Source: Sphingomonas sp. So64.6b | GTDB taxonomy: Bacteria > Pseudomonadota > Alphaproteobacteria > Sphingomonadales > Sphingomonadaceae | DNA: 64,000 nt | Reading direction: 5' to 3' | Assembly: GCF_014171475.1 (NCBI RefSeq) | Contig: NZ_CP048817.1 | Location: forward strand, 4,030,001 to 4,094,000 | In this document: piece by piece, positions 43,425 to 52,178 of the stretch | How the letters are laid out: each line of letters starts with the position of its first letter | Numbering within the stretch: the first letter of the stretch is position 1 | Position numbers and translations under genes: made by a program | Notes under the pieces: model-generated | What the model was told of the DNA's origin: nothing | What the model saw: the letters and a program-made list of their open reading frames with translations, nothing else | The model's database searches: none

Positions 43425-45011
43425 TCAGGTGAGATCGGCCTTCACGAAATCGGCGCAGCGCTCACCGATCATGATCGACGGCGCATTGGTGTTGCCCGAG
43501 ATCAGTTTGGGCATGATCGAGGCGTCGGCGACGTACAGCCCCTCGACCCCGCGCACGCGCAGCTTCGGATCGCACACCGCCATATCGTCCGATCCCATGC
43601 GCGCCGTGCCGACCGGATGATAGATAGTGTCGGCGCGCGCGCGGATCAGCCGTTCCAGCGCCTCGTCGTTTTGCAGGTCGATCGGGTAACGATCCTTGCC
43701 CTTATGGTTGGCCAAAGGCGGCGTCTCAAGGATGCGGTACATCGCGCGCACCCCCTTCATCATCAATTCGATATCGCGCCGGTCGGTGAGGAAAGCGGGG
43801 TCGATCAGCGGCGCGGTGCGGGCGTCGATCGATTGTAGCTTCACCGTGCCATGGCTTTCGGGGCGCAGCACGCAGACATGGCAGGAAAAACCATGGCTTT
43901 TCAGCTTGGTGCGCCCGTGATCCTCAAGCACCACAGGCACAAAATGCAACTGGATGTCAGGCGCGGGCGATTTCGGATCGAGCGTCAGGAAACCACCGGC
44001 CTCGGCATAGGGCGTGGTCATCGATCCGGTGCGCCGGCGGAACCATTCGATCACTGCGCCGGCCGATTTCAGCGTGCCGGCCAGCGATCCGCCGATGAAA
44101 TAGCTGCCCTTGGTCTCGAACCCCGCGACATAATCGACATGGTCCTGCAAATTGGTGCCGACCGCGGGACGGTCGGTGCGCACCGCGAGGCCATGCTCGT
44201 TCAGATGCGCGCCGGGACCGATGCCCGACAGCATGAGCAATTGCGGCGTACCGAACACGCCGCCGGCGAGCACCACCGCACGCCGCGCCTTGATGATCTT
44301 CTCCTGCCCGTCCTGCAGATAAGCGACGCCCCAGGCGCGGCCTTCGTCGAACAGCACGCGTTCGGCGATGACATCGGTCAGGACCTCGAGATTGCGGCGT
44401 TCCCTGGCGGGTTCGATATAGGCACGCGACGCGCTCCAGCGTTCGCCGCCATGCTGCGTCACCTGGTAAAGGCCGACACCTTCCTGGCGCGCGCCGTTGA
44501 AATCCTCATTGGCCGGGATTTGCAGGTTGCGGCCGGATTCGACGAACTCCAGGCTGCCGCGATGCGGCGAACGCTGTTCGCTGACCCTGAGCGGCCCATC
44601 GCCGCCATGAAAATCGTCAACGCCGCGCTCGTTGTTCTCGGCTTTCCTGAACCAGGGCAGGACCTCCTCATAAGACCAGCCGGGGCAACCCATCGCCGCC
44701 CAATTGTCGTAATCCCACTGACTCCCACGCAGATAGAGCATGGCGTTGATCGCGCTCGATCCGCCGAGCCCGCGGCCGCGCGGCTGGAAACCGCGCCGGC
44801 CGTTAAGCCCGGCCTGCGGCACGGTTTCGAACTTCCAGTTGGTCTTGTCGTTCTGGAAGGCGAGGAAGCCGGGGATGCGGGTACGCAAACCGGTGTTGCG
44901 ACCGCCCGCTTCGAGCAAGGCGACGGTATATTTCCCATCTTCGCTCAGGCGGCCCGCGGCGGCGCTCCCGCCCGATCCTCCTCCGACGACGACGATATCG
45001 GCTTCTTCCAC
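43425..45011 (-). CDS. GMC family FAD-dependent oxidoreductase (choline/alcohol dehydrogenase type)
   Basis: A 528-residue GMC flavoenzyme: ADIVVVGGGSGGSAAAGRLS (FAD), PRGRGLGGSSAINAMLYLRG (GMC signature 1) and LAGGVFGTPQLLMLSGIGPG (signature 2). The catalytic YHPVGTARMGSD with His and SGNTNAPSIMIGERCADFV with Asn complete it. It likely oxidises a primary alcohol or related substrate. The start is GTG 45011, with a GGGGGA site upstream, so its first 67 bases lie inside the sterol-desaturase-like gene, implying coupled translation and a shared pathway (inference). No CHOX-type signal peptide is present. Confidence 0.93.
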   Translation of the reverse strand: MEEADIVVVGGGSGGSAAAGRLSEDGKYTVALLEAGGRNTGLRTRIPGFLAFQNDKTNWKFETVPQAGLNGRRGFQPRGRGLGGSSAINAMLYLRGSQWDYDNWAAMGCPGWSYEEVLPWFRKAENNERGVDDFHGGDGPLRVSEQRSPHRGSLEFVESGRNLQIPANEDFNGARQEGVGLYQVTQHGGERWSASRAYIEPARERRNLEVLTDVIAERVLFDEGRAWGVAYLQDGQEKIIKARRAVVLAGGVFGTPQLLMLSGIGPGAHLNEHGLAVRTDRPAVGTNLQDHVDYVAGFETKGSYFIGGSLAGTLKSAGAVIEWFRRRTGSMTTPYAEAGGFLTLDPKSPAPDIQLHFVPVVLEDHGRTKLKSHGFSCHVCVLRPESHGTVKLQSIDARTAPLIDPAFLTDRRDIELMMKGVRAMYRILETPPLANHKGKDRYPIDLQNDEALERLIRARADTIYHPVGTARMGSDDMAVCDPKLRVRGVEGLYVADASIMPKLISGNTNAPSIMIGERCADFVKADLT

Positions 45012-45925
45012 TGCGCATCCCCCGCTCGGCGCTGTTTTTCGAGCCAGCGCTCCTTGATGATTTCCGACGTGTCGCGGCTACCGTCATGGCTCCACCCCGG
45101 CGGCATGACCATATAACCGATCTTCGCGCGCCAGCCTGGCGCTGCCCAAACGTCCCTGGCGATGCCGATCCATTCGTGGAATGCGGCCCAGATCAGGTTG
45201 AAGCTGCCGAGATTGTGCACGATGCCATAGCGTGGCCGATCGTCATCGCGCTCTGGCTCGAACGTCCCGAACATCCGGTCCCAGACGATGAACACGCCGG
45301 CATAATTCTTGTCGAGATAACGCGCATTGGTCGCGTGATGGACGCGATGGTGCGATGGCGTGTTCATCACCGCTTCGAACCAGCGCGGCATGCGCCCGAT
45401 CACTTCGGTATGGATCCAGAATTGATAGATCAGGTTGATCGCCGCGACGAACACCAGCATCGTCGGCGGGAAACCGATCAGCGCAAGCGGCAGGCGGAAC
45501 AGGAAGCCAAGGCTGATGAACCCGGTCCAGGTCTGCCTGAGCGCGGTCGACAGGTTATAATGCTGGCTCGAATGATGGATGACATGGCTTGCCCAGAACC
45601 AGCGCACGCGGTGCGCCATGCGATGAAAGACATAATAGGCCAGGTCGTCGATCACAAAGGCGATCACGAACCAATACCAGGCATAATCGATCTGGAAGAG
45701 GCGGTACTGCGACACCCACACCACCATGGCGAAGGTGATGCCCGCGGTCAGCGCGCCGGCCACCGTACTTCCCAGTCCGAGCGACAATGACGTCAGCGTA
45801 TCGCGCGGTTCATAACGAGTCCGGTCCCGCAGTCGCGCAACGATCATTTCGATCAGCACGAGCAGCACGAAGCCGGGCACCGCGTAAGTAACCGGGTCAT
45901 ATTTGACAAGGAAATGCCAATCCAT
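44945..45925 (-). CDS. Sterol desaturase/fatty acid hydroxylase family protein
   Basis: A 326-residue integral-membrane di-iron enzyme with the family's three His clusters: HRMAH, HVIHHSSQHYN and HRVHHATN. At least four hydrophobic helices surround them. Such enzymes hydroxylate or desaturate hydrophobic chains; the substrate (fatty acid, sterol-like or carotenoid) cannot be told. The unusually charged C-terminal tail overlaps the GMC gene by 67 bases. It begins ten bases after the end of a 129-aa gene, so it is probably part of a recQ-led transcript. Confidence 0.88.
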   Translation of the reverse strand: MDWHFLVKYDPVTYAVPGFVLLVLIEMIVARLRDRTRYEPRDTLTSLSLGLGSTVAGALTAGITFAMVVWVSQYRLFQIDYAWYWFVIAFVIDDLAYYVFHRMAHRVRWFWASHVIHHSSQHYNLSTALRQTWTGFISLGFLFRLPLALIGFPPTMLVFVAAINLIYQFWIHTEVIGRMPRWFEAVMNTPSHHRVHHATNARYLDKNYAGVFIVWDRMFGTFEPERDDDRPRYGIVHNLGSFNLIWAAFHEWIGIARDVWAAPGWRAKIGYMVMPPGWSHDGSRDTSEIIKERWLEKQRRAGDAQWKKPISSSSEEDRAGAPPRAA

Positions 45926-45935
45926 AACGGACTGC

Positions 45936-46325
45936 TTACACTCTTGTCAGCGACGCTTCCAGCCCACGCACGTCATCGTCGATCACGCCAAGCAATATGA
46001 CCCGACCGAACAGCCGCTCACCGGTCTCGACCTCGACACCCTCGATCGCCGGGCGGATGTGCAGCGGCGCGAGCAGGCGGCGCGCGGCAACCTTCGCGCC
46101 ATGGCGCTTGAGGACCGCGATCGCGCCATTGCCGGCGACCAGCGCGGCATTGCCGTCGCTGCTGACAATCGCTGCGCGTGCCTCGAACCCGGCGAGCATA
46201 TCCTCGGCCATCTCGCGCGCCTTGGCGGCATCACTGATTCGGCTTTCGCCGAGCTTGAGCAGATGGGCGATTCCGGCGAGCCCGAGGATCGCGATCAGGC
46301 TGCCGACAAGCTGGACCCAGTTCAC
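45936..46325 (-). CDS. Hypothetical membrane-anchored protein, 129 aa
   Basis: An N-terminal hydrophobic helix (MNWVQLVGSLIAILGLAGIA) is followed by a soluble alpha/beta part with KAREMAEDMLAGFEARAAIV and a repeating Gly/Val pattern (SDGNAALVAGNGAIAVLK). No domain is recognised. The gene has a four-base start/stop overlap with the DUF442 gene (ATGA at 46322-46325) and a ten-base gap to the hydroxylase gene downstream. It is very likely real because of that chain of couplings. Confidence 0.7.
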   Translation of the reverse strand: MNWVQLVGSLIAILGLAGIAHLLKLGESRISDAAKAREMAEDMLAGFEARAAIVSSDGNAALVAGNGAIAVLKRHGAKVAARRLLAPLHIRPAIEGVEVETGERLFGRVILLGVIDDDVRGLEASLTRV

Positions 46326-46753
46326 CGGCCCGACGCTAGCGCATCGAGCAACGGGCGAATCCCGGTCAAATCATATCCCGTGGCTGCCGCTTTCGCCATC
46401 ACCGTGTCGGGGTGATCGCCCTGCTTGACCCGCGCGAGCGCCCAGAGATTGCACGATCGCGTGCCTGATCGGCAATAAGCCAGCACCGGGCCGCCCGCAT
46501 CTTCCAGCGCGGTCACCATCGCATCGACCTGATTGCCCGAAAAGCCGGCATGGGTGACCGGAATCTCGGTATAGTGCAGGCCCAGTGTCTCGGCCACCGC
46601 GCGGATCGCCGCGCCGTCGGGCTGGCCGGGGTCCTCATTGTCGGGGCGATTGTTGATGATCGCGGTGAAACCTGCGCGCGCGATTTCGGTCACATCGGCG
46701 GGACTGATTTGCGGCGCAACCGAGATGCCATCGTCGATTTTGCGTAAGGTCAT
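46322..46753 (-). CDS. DUF442 / TIGR01244-family phosphatase- or sulfurtransferase-like protein
   Basis: The 143-residue protein starts with LRKIDDGISVAPQISPADV and has the nucleophile loop AYCRSGTRS with Cys94, as in the Blh/TIGR01244 group. These proteins have a protein-tyrosine-phosphatase-like fold and have been called sulfur transferases or beta-lactamase-hydrolase-like; the biological role is unclear. The gene is coupled at both ends: its ATG overlaps the lipoprotein stop and its stop overlaps the next ATG. Confidence 0.87.
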   Translation of the reverse strand: MTLRKIDDGISVAPQISPADVTEIARAGFTAIINNRPDNEDPGQPDGAAIRAVAETLGLHYTEIPVTHAGFSGNQVDAMVTALEDAGGPVLAYCRSGTRSCNLWALARVKQGDHPDTVMAKAAATGYDLTGIRPLLDALASGR

Positions 46754-47211
46754 AGTCCTACCTTTTCATAACTCGCCAGTGCCGCTGCGACATCCGGCGA
46801 CGATCGATATCGGTTTGTCAGGTCGTGCAGTTTGGCATCGATTCCGCGGCAAGTCTCGTCGACCGCTGCCGCGATCTCGTTGCGGCGCTCCGCGTCATAG
46901 GGTTCCTCACCGGCCCAATGCTCGCACTCCTCATAATTTGCGATGAAATGCTGCACGTCGCCAGGCAGGCCGCGCGCCTTGGGATAAGCGGCGAGCTGTT
47001 GTTCGTTGAAGGCGGGTGCCGCTTCGGGCGCCGCTTCGGTCACGGGGGCAAGCGCGGAAGGCGGTGTAGGGGAGGCTTTTGGGGCAATGATTATCGCCTC
47101 GTTACGCACCACCAATGCCGTGTTGGTCTCGATCGTCCCTGCATTGCCGGGCTGAGGCTCGGCTGAACAGGCACAGAGCGCCACGCTTGCGAGCAATATG
47201 GTCGTCTTCAT
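46750..47211 (-). CDS. Hypothetical lipoprotein, 153 aa
   Basis: A short signal peptide ends in the lipobox LCAC (Cys15 in ASVALCACSAE). A Pro/Ala-rich linker with long stretches of Pro, Ala and Glu follows (residues 43-67). The C-terminal part is helical with three Cys (ECEH, DETCRG), giving possible disulfides. I do not recognise a family. It overlaps the recQ stop with its ATG (ATGA 47208-47211) and the DUF442 ATG with its stop, so it is translated in the recQ operon. Confidence 0.75.
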   Translation of the reverse strand: MKTTILLASVALCACSAEPQPGNAGTIETNTALVVRNEAIIIAPKASPTPPSALAPVTEAAPEAAPAFNEQQLAAYPKARGLPGDVQHFIANYEECEHWAGEEPYDAERRNEIAAAVDETCRGIDAKLHDLTNRYRSSPDVAAALASYEKVGL

Positions 47212-48971
47212 GCCAACTCCCGGATCACTTGCAGAAACGCATCGCCATAGGCCTCCAGCTTGCGCTGGCCAACGCCGGAGATGCGGCCGAGCGCGCTGCT
47301 GTTTGCCGGCCGCGACGTCGCCATCTCGCGCAACACCGAATCGTGGAAGATGACATAGGGCGGCACGCTCGCCTCCTGCGCCAACTCGCGGCGCTTGGCG
47401 CGCAGCGCTTCGAACAGCGGATCGCCGGTCGGGTTGGCCGCTGCACTGCCGCGCCGCCGCCGCTCGCGCTTGGGTGGGATGATCAGCGACACCGTGTCGC
47501 CTTCCTTCAGAATGCCGCGCGCGCCGGGGCCGAACTCCAGCCCCCCAAAGTCATTGGCGCGGAGCGCATCGCGCAGCAGCAAGGCGCGCGCAACCGGTTT
47601 GATCAGCGCCGTTTCTTCGGGCGATGCAGCGATGCCGAACACGCCGAGTGCCTCATGCCCGTTCATCAGGCTGCGCTCGCTCGACTGGCCGGTCAGGATG
47701 CTCTCGATGTAGCCGATGCCGAAGCTCTGCCCGGTGCGGAATACCGCGGAGAGGAATTTACGCGCCACCTCGGTCGCGTCGACCGCGCTTGGTGGGGTCA
47801 GACAATTGTCGCAATTGCCGCAATTCTCCGGACTGTCGTCGCCGAAATGCTTGAGCAGGATGCGCCGCCGACACCCTGCCGTCTCGACCAGCGCGCCGAG
47901 TGCGTTCAATCGCGTGCGCTCGCCCGCCTGGCGGTGCGGTTCGACTTCCGAAATGCGCTGTCGTGCCTTGGCGAAATCCTCCGCACCCCAGAACAGATGC
48001 GCGATCGCGGGGTCGCCATCGCGACCGGCGCGGCCCGTCTCCTGATAGTAGGATTCGATCGATTTCGGCATGCCGGCATGTGCGACGAAGCGGACATCGG
48101 GTTTGTCGATGCCCATGCCGAACGCGACCGTGGCGACGATCACCATATCCTCGCTGGCGACGAAATCGGCCTGGTTGCGCGACCGCACATGCGGTTCGAG
48201 TCCCGCATGATAGGGCCGCGTCGTCCGCCCCGTCGCGGCGAGTTTCTCCGCGAGCTGCTCTACGCCTTTGCGCGTCTGCGCGTAGACGATGCCCGGACCA
48301 GGCTGCTCGGCAATCAGGTCGGCGATCTGCCGCGTCGTGTTGTCCTTGGGGCTGATCATGTAGCGGATATTGGGCCGGTCGAACCCGGCGACGATCATGC
48401 CCTCGCGCGGAATGCCGAGCTGATCGAGAATGTCCGCGCGGGTCACTGCATCGGCGGTCGCGGTCAGCGCAAGCCGCGGGATGTTCGGGAAATGATCGAG
48501 CAAGGGCCGAAGGAGCCGATAGTCGGGGCGGAAATCATGGCCCCATTCGGACACGCAATGTGCCTCGTCGATCGCGAACAGCGCAAGCGGCGCCTGGCCG
48601 AGCAAGTTACGAAAGCTCTCCCCCGAGGCGCGTTCCGGCGCGACATAGAGCAAGTCGAGCTCACCGCGCCGAAAGCGCGCGATCGTTTCCATCTGGTCGG
48701 TATCGACGGATGTCAGGGTCGCCGCACGAATGCCGATCGCCGACGCCGCGCGCAACTGGTCGTGCATCAGCGCGATCAACGGGGAAACGACCACGCAAGT
48801 GCCCGGCAGCGTCACGGCCGGCAGCTGATAGCAGAGCGACTTGCCCGCACCGGTCGGCATCACGGCGAGCGTATTCTCTGCCGCCAATACGCGATCCACC
48901 ACCTGCCGCTGCACGCCACGGAATTCAGGAAAGCCGAAGGTCTGGCGCAGAATGTCGAGCGGTTCGTTCAC
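47208..48971 (-). CDS. recQ: ATP-dependent DNA helicase RecQ
   Basis: A 587-residue RecQ with the superfamily 2 helicase core: Walker A MPTGAGKSLCYQLP, DEAH-type IDEAHCVSEWGHDFRP, motif III ALTATAD and the arginine-finger helicase motif YYQETGRAGRDG. A zinc-binding site with four Cys follows (GCRRRILLKHFGDDSPENCGNCDNCL), then a winged-helix RQC region and a C-terminal HRDC domain (FEALRAKRRELAQEASVPPY). All elements are intact. It starts a minus-strand operon of seven genes, and no SOS box could be identified by eye. Confidence 0.95.
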   Translation of the reverse strand: MNEPLDILRQTFGFPEFRGVQRQVVDRVLAAENTLAVMPTGAGKSLCYQLPAVTLPGTCVVVSPLIALMHDQLRAASAIGIRAATLTSVDTDQMETIARFRRGELDLLYVAPERASGESFRNLLGQAPLALFAIDEAHCVSEWGHDFRPDYRLLRPLLDHFPNIPRLALTATADAVTRADILDQLGIPREGMIVAGFDRPNIRYMISPKDNTTRQIADLIAEQPGPGIVYAQTRKGVEQLAEKLAATGRTTRPYHAGLEPHVRSRNQADFVASEDMVIVATVAFGMGIDKPDVRFVAHAGMPKSIESYYQETGRAGRDGDPAIAHLFWGAEDFAKARQRISEVEPHRQAGERTRLNALGALVETAGCRRRILLKHFGDDSPENCGNCDNCLTPPSAVDATEVARKFLSAVFRTGQSFGIGYIESILTGQSSERSLMNGHEALGVFGIAASPEETALIKPVARALLLRDALRANDFGGLEFGPGARGILKEGDTVSLIIPPKRERRRRGSAAANPTGDPLFEALRAKRRELAQEASVPPYVIFHDSVLREMATSRPANSSALGRISGVGQRKLEAYGDAFLQVIRELA

Positions 48972-49029
48972 CGCCCCCTATTCGCGGGCAAGCGAGCGCG
49001 ACGCAAGCGGGCTCGAGCCGAAACCATGA

Positions 49030-49203
49030 TCATTTCCGCGGGATCAGTGGCGACGAGAAACTGCCATTGATGGTGTTGCCGTCGAGCTGGTTGGTGCCAT
49101 AGCTGCCGAGTGTGGCGCCGCCATTGACCAGCAACCCGGTCGCATTGGCGGTGACCGTCGTGTTACCAACGCGCGCGGTGACCCCGGGTCCATTGATCAT
49201 CAT
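49030..49203 (-). pseudogene. Fragment with beta-helix C-terminus features
   Basis: A 57-residue ORF with VGNTTVTANATGLLVNGGAT and YGTNQLDGNTINGSF, which resembles the last coils and C-terminus of right-handed parallel beta-helix proteins of sphingomonads (short NxTxxxNxTGL repeats). No upstream part of such a protein exists: the region before it is the end of the ABC exporter gene, whose stop is only 15 bases away. It is probably a truncated remnant, although a small standalone protein starting at ATG 49203 is possible. There is no ribosome binding site of note. Confidence 0.5.
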
Positions 49204-49217
49204 GGCATGCCCGGTTG

Positions 49218-51077
49218 CTATTCCGCCGCCATCCCTTGTTGGGCAGCGTCCTGCTCCTCGGCGCGCTCCTGCGCCTGGCGGTTCCACATCTCGGCATACA
49301 GACCGCCCTTGCGCAGCAGCTTTGCGTGATTGCCGCGCTCGACCACCTGACCCGCCTCAAGCACGACGATCTCGTCGGCATTGATCACCGTCGACAGGCG
49401 ATGGGCGATGACGATTGTCGTGCGGCGCGCGGAAATCGCTTCCAGCGTGTCCTGAATCTCGCCCTCGGTGCGGCTGTCGAGCGCGCTGGTCGCCTCGTCG
49501 AGAATCAGGATCGGCGGGTTCTTGAGCAAGGTGCGGGCGATCGCCACGCGCTGCTTCTCGCCGCCCGACAATTTCAGCCCGCGCTCGCCGACGCGCGTGT
49601 GGTATCCATCGCTCTGGCCCTCAATGAACCCTGCAATCGCCGCGCCACGTGCCGCGGTCTCGATTTCGTCCTGGCCGGCGCCCTCCCGGCCATAGGCGAT
49701 ATTGTAACCGATCGTGTCGTTGAACAGCACCGTGTCTTGCGGCACGATACCGATCGCGGCGCGTAGGCTCGCCTGGGTGACTTGCGAGATATCCTGGTCG
49801 TCAATCGTGATGCGCCCGCCGGTCAGGTCGTAAAAGCGGTACATCAGCCGTGCGAGCGTCGACTTGCCGGCGCCCGATGGCCCGACCACCGCCAATGTAT
49901 GCCCGGCCGGAATATTGAGGTCGATGCCCTTGAGAATTACACGCCCGCCATTTTCGGCATCATCATAGCCGAAGCGCACGTCCTCGAACCGCACATGCCC
50001 TTTGCTTACGACCAAAGCCGTCGCGCCGGGTACATCGACCACTTCCGACGGTGTGTCGATCAGGTCGAACATCGCGCCCATGTCGATAACCCCCTGGCGG
50101 ATCGTGCGATAAACCATGCCGAGCAGGTCGAGCGGGCGGAACAATTGCGCGAGCAGAGTCGAGACGAGCACCACATTGCCGGCGGTGAAGCGTCCGCTGC
50201 TCCATCCCCACACGATCAGGCCCATACCGAACGCCATCATCAGGTTGGTGATCAGCGCTTGGCCGATATTGAGCCAGGCGAGCGAATTCTCACTGCGCAC
50301 CGCCGCGCCGGCATAAGCCGCCATTGCACCATCATAGCGTTTAGCCTCGCGCTCCTCGGCACCGAAATATTTGACGGTTTCGAAATTGAGCAATGAATCG
50401 ACCGCATGGCTGACCGCGCCGGTGTCGAGATCGTTCATCTGCGTGCGCAGCGCCGCGCGCCAGTCGGTCACCGCGCGGGTGAAGGCGATATAGACGACGA
50501 CCATGATCAGCGTCGCCGTCACCAACCAGCCGCCGAACTTGGTCCAGAAGATGCCGACCACCATGGCCAGTTCGAGCACCGTCGGCGCGATGTTGAAGAG
50601 CAGGAAATAAAGCATCGTATCGATGCTCTTGGTACCGCGCTCGACCACCTTGGTGACGGCGCCGGTGCGCCGCTCGAGATGGAAGCGCAGCGATAATTGG
50701 TGCAGATGGCGAAATACCGTCGCGGCAAGCCGCCGCGTCGCATCCTGGCCGACGCGTTCGAACACGGTGTTGCGCAGGTTGTCGAACAGTACCGAGCCGA
50801 AGCGCGCAGCGGCGTAACCGATGACCAGAGCGAGGATCAGCGTGGTCGCGCTGCGATCGCCCCCCGCTGACCCTTGGCCCATACCATCAACCGCGCCCTG
50901 CAGCGCAAACGGCGCGCCATAGACCTGGACCACTTTCGACACCACGACCAGCGACATGGCCAGCACGATACGCACGCGCAGCGCGGGCGAGTCGGCCGGC
51001 CAGAGATAGGGCAGGAACCGCCTGAGCGTCGGCAGGAGCGGACGCTCTTTGGAAGTCGGTTCGGTCATGGGAGGCAT
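49218..51077 (-). CDS. ABC exporter, Atm1/HMT1-type (fused permease-ATPase)
   Basis: A 619-residue half transporter: an N-terminal membrane domain of about six helices (residues about 25-330), then the ATPase with Walker A GPSGAGKSTLARL, Q-loop VPQDTVLFNDTIGYNIAYG, signature LSGGEKQRVAIART and Walker B LILDEATSALD. TVFRHLHQLSLRFHLERRTGAV and EREAKRYDGAMAAYAG are typical of the Atm1/HMT1 family that exports glutathione-linked or metal conjugates. The start is ATG 51077 or 51068; upstream codons to 51110 are not native-looking. It is the upstream member of the minus-strand run. Confidence 0.9.
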   Translation of the reverse strand: MPPMTEPTSKERPLLPTLRRFLPYLWPADSPALRVRIVLAMSLVVVSKVVQVYGAPFALQGAVDGMGQGSAGGDRSATTLILALVIGYAAARFGSVLFDNLRNTVFERVGQDATRRLAATVFRHLHQLSLRFHLERRTGAVTKVVERGTKSIDTMLYFLLFNIAPTVLELAMVVGIFWTKFGGWLVTATLIMVVVYIAFTRAVTDWRAALRTQMNDLDTGAVSHAVDSLLNFETVKYFGAEEREAKRYDGAMAAYAGAAVRSENSLAWLNIGQALITNLMMAFGMGLIVWGWSSGRFTAGNVVLVSTLLAQLFRPLDLLGMVYRTIRQGVIDMGAMFDLIDTPSEVVDVPGATALVVSKGHVRFEDVRFGYDDAENGGRVILKGIDLNIPAGHTLAVVGPSGAGKSTLARLMYRFYDLTGGRITIDDQDISQVTQASLRAAIGIVPQDTVLFNDTIGYNIAYGREGAGQDEIETAARGAAIAGFIEGQSDGYHTRVGERGLKLSGGEKQRVAIARTLLKNPPILILDEATSALDSRTEGEIQDTLEAISARRTTIVIAHRLSTVINADEIVVLEAGQVVERGNHAKLLRKGGLYAEMWNRQAQERAEEQDAAQQGMAAE

Positions 51078-51193
51078 AGCAAGAACATGTAGGCCGCCTG
51101 CGCGTCTCATAAAAGGTCAATCCCCCGAGAATTCATTTCACGGAACAAGAGAGTCGTCTCATCGATTTAACTTGCCTGTACGGGAGAAGAGAC

Positions 51194-51427
51194 ATGGAAC
51201 CCTTGTTCTACGTCATGGCGATCATGGGATGTGCGGACGGCAGCGCGAATTGCGCCGAGGCCCGGGTCGAGCCGGCGCGTTATGAAACGATCCAGCAATG
51301 CCAGGCGGCGATGCCAGCCGCACTCGGCCGTAACAGCGATATCGATTATCCGGTGGTCAGCGCCGCATGCCGCGCGAATGGCCAGCGCATGGTCCGGAAC
51401 AAAGATCATCGCGGCACTCAGGGCTGA
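51194..51427 (+). CDS. Small hypothetical protein, 77 aa
   Basis: A 77-residue protein with a hydrophobic N-terminus (MEPLFYVMAIMGCADGS) that may be a short signal or membrane anchor. Four Cys and ARYETIQQCQAAMPAAL follow, resembling small exported proteins of sphingomonads with a conserved Y-x-S-x-A-x-C pattern; the family is not named. GGGAGAAGAG lies just upstream of ATG 51194, so the start is well supported. Confidence 0.7.
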   Translation: MEPLFYVMAIMGCADGSANCAEARVEPARYETIQQCQAAMPAALGRNSDIDYPVVSAACRANGQRMVRNKDHRGTQG

Positions 51428-51487
51428 TTGGCTGCCACGCATCGAAATGATACGAGTCCCCATCGTTCGTGCGCTGGGGGCTTTGTC

Positions 51488-51901
51488 ATGAAGAAGTTGC
51501 TGGGCACCGTTCTCGGTGCGATAGCCGCGATCACGATCGTTTCGCTGGCCGACTGGTTCGCCGGGACGCTGTATCCCTTGTCGGGTGAACTCGACAGCGC
51601 CGATCCGGACACGACCGCCGCGATTATCGCCGGCATGCCGCTCCCTGCGAAGCTGCTTATCGTGTTCGGCTGGTTTCTCGCCGCATTCACCGGCGCGTGG
51701 CTGGCGCTCAGGGTTTCGGATTGGCGCTGGTCCGGCTGGATCGTCGCGGTGCTGGTCGTCGCCGGCGGTATCGTCAACATCCTGCTGCTGCCGCATCCCT
51801 TATGGATGCAGGGCTGTGCGATCGTCCTGCCATTGCTCGGTGGATGGATCGCCGGGCGGCTCCACCATAAACCCTATCCCGGCGAGCCGTTACTCGGCTG
51901 A
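51488..51901 (+). CDS. Small four-helix membrane protein, 137 aa
   Basis: The protein is almost entirely hydrophobic with four membrane segments: the first at residues 4-25, then FGWFLAAFTGAWLALRVSD, WSGWIVAVLVVAGGIVNILL and IVLPLLGGWIAGRLHHKPY. No named family is recognised; small transmembrane proteins of this layout are common in sphingomonads. ATG 51488 fits best because the longer frame from 51428 adds polar residues. The 3' end overlaps the convergent ORF at 51874 by 28 bases. Confidence 0.7.
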   Translation: MKKLLGTVLGAIAAITIVSLADWFAGTLYPLSGELDSADPDTTAAIIAGMPLPAKLLIVFGWFLAAFTGAWLALRVSDWRWSGWIVAVLVVAGGIVNILLLPHPLWMQGCAIVLPLLGGWIAGRLHHKPYPGEPLLG

Positions 51902-52107
51902 ACGCGGCGCGGTTCGATCTGCCCGGCTTCCATTGGGAGCGACCAGCGGATCTGGTCACGCAGCAAGGCTTCGAGATCCTGCGCGCCGACATTATGCGCA
52001 GCGGCGCGTTTGCGCAGCAACGCCGCGAGCAGCGCCGCCCGACTGGGCGGTTCTGGTCGTGCGGCGCGCCCCTGCGCAAGCGCGCGGGACAGGCGGAGGG
52101 AGAGCAT
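51874..52107 (-). CDS. Hypothetical small protein, 77 aa
   Basis: From ATG 52107 the protein is helical and basic: MLSLRLSRALAQGRAARPEP then RAALLAALLRKRAAAHNVGAQDLEALL and DQIRWSLPMEAG. The Leu/Arg-rich helix with IRWSLPM looks like a small conserved sphingomonad protein, but I cannot name it. The C-terminus overlaps the membrane protein gene by 28 bases, which lowers confidence. Confidence 0.45.
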   Translation of the reverse strand: MLSLRLSRALAQGRAARPEPPSRAALLAALLRKRAAAHNVGAQDLEALLRDQIRWSLPMEAGQIEPRRVQPSNGSPG

Positions 52108-52178
52108 GGTCACCGCCAGAGCGATGCAGTGTGCGAGTAAGTGATTGGTGATCAACCAGAGTTAGCGCGATCTTCACC

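Noticed and set aside
47115..49070. Very long open frame on the plus strand opposite recQ (651 codons)
   Set aside because: It is antisense to an intact recQ, has no recognisable domain and an Arg-rich composition typical of mirror frames in high-GC DNA.
51130..51170. EcfG-type (GGAAC) stress promoter before the 77-aa gene
   Set aside because: A GGAAC occurs, but no CGTT-like -10 element is found at the right spacing of 16-17 bases.
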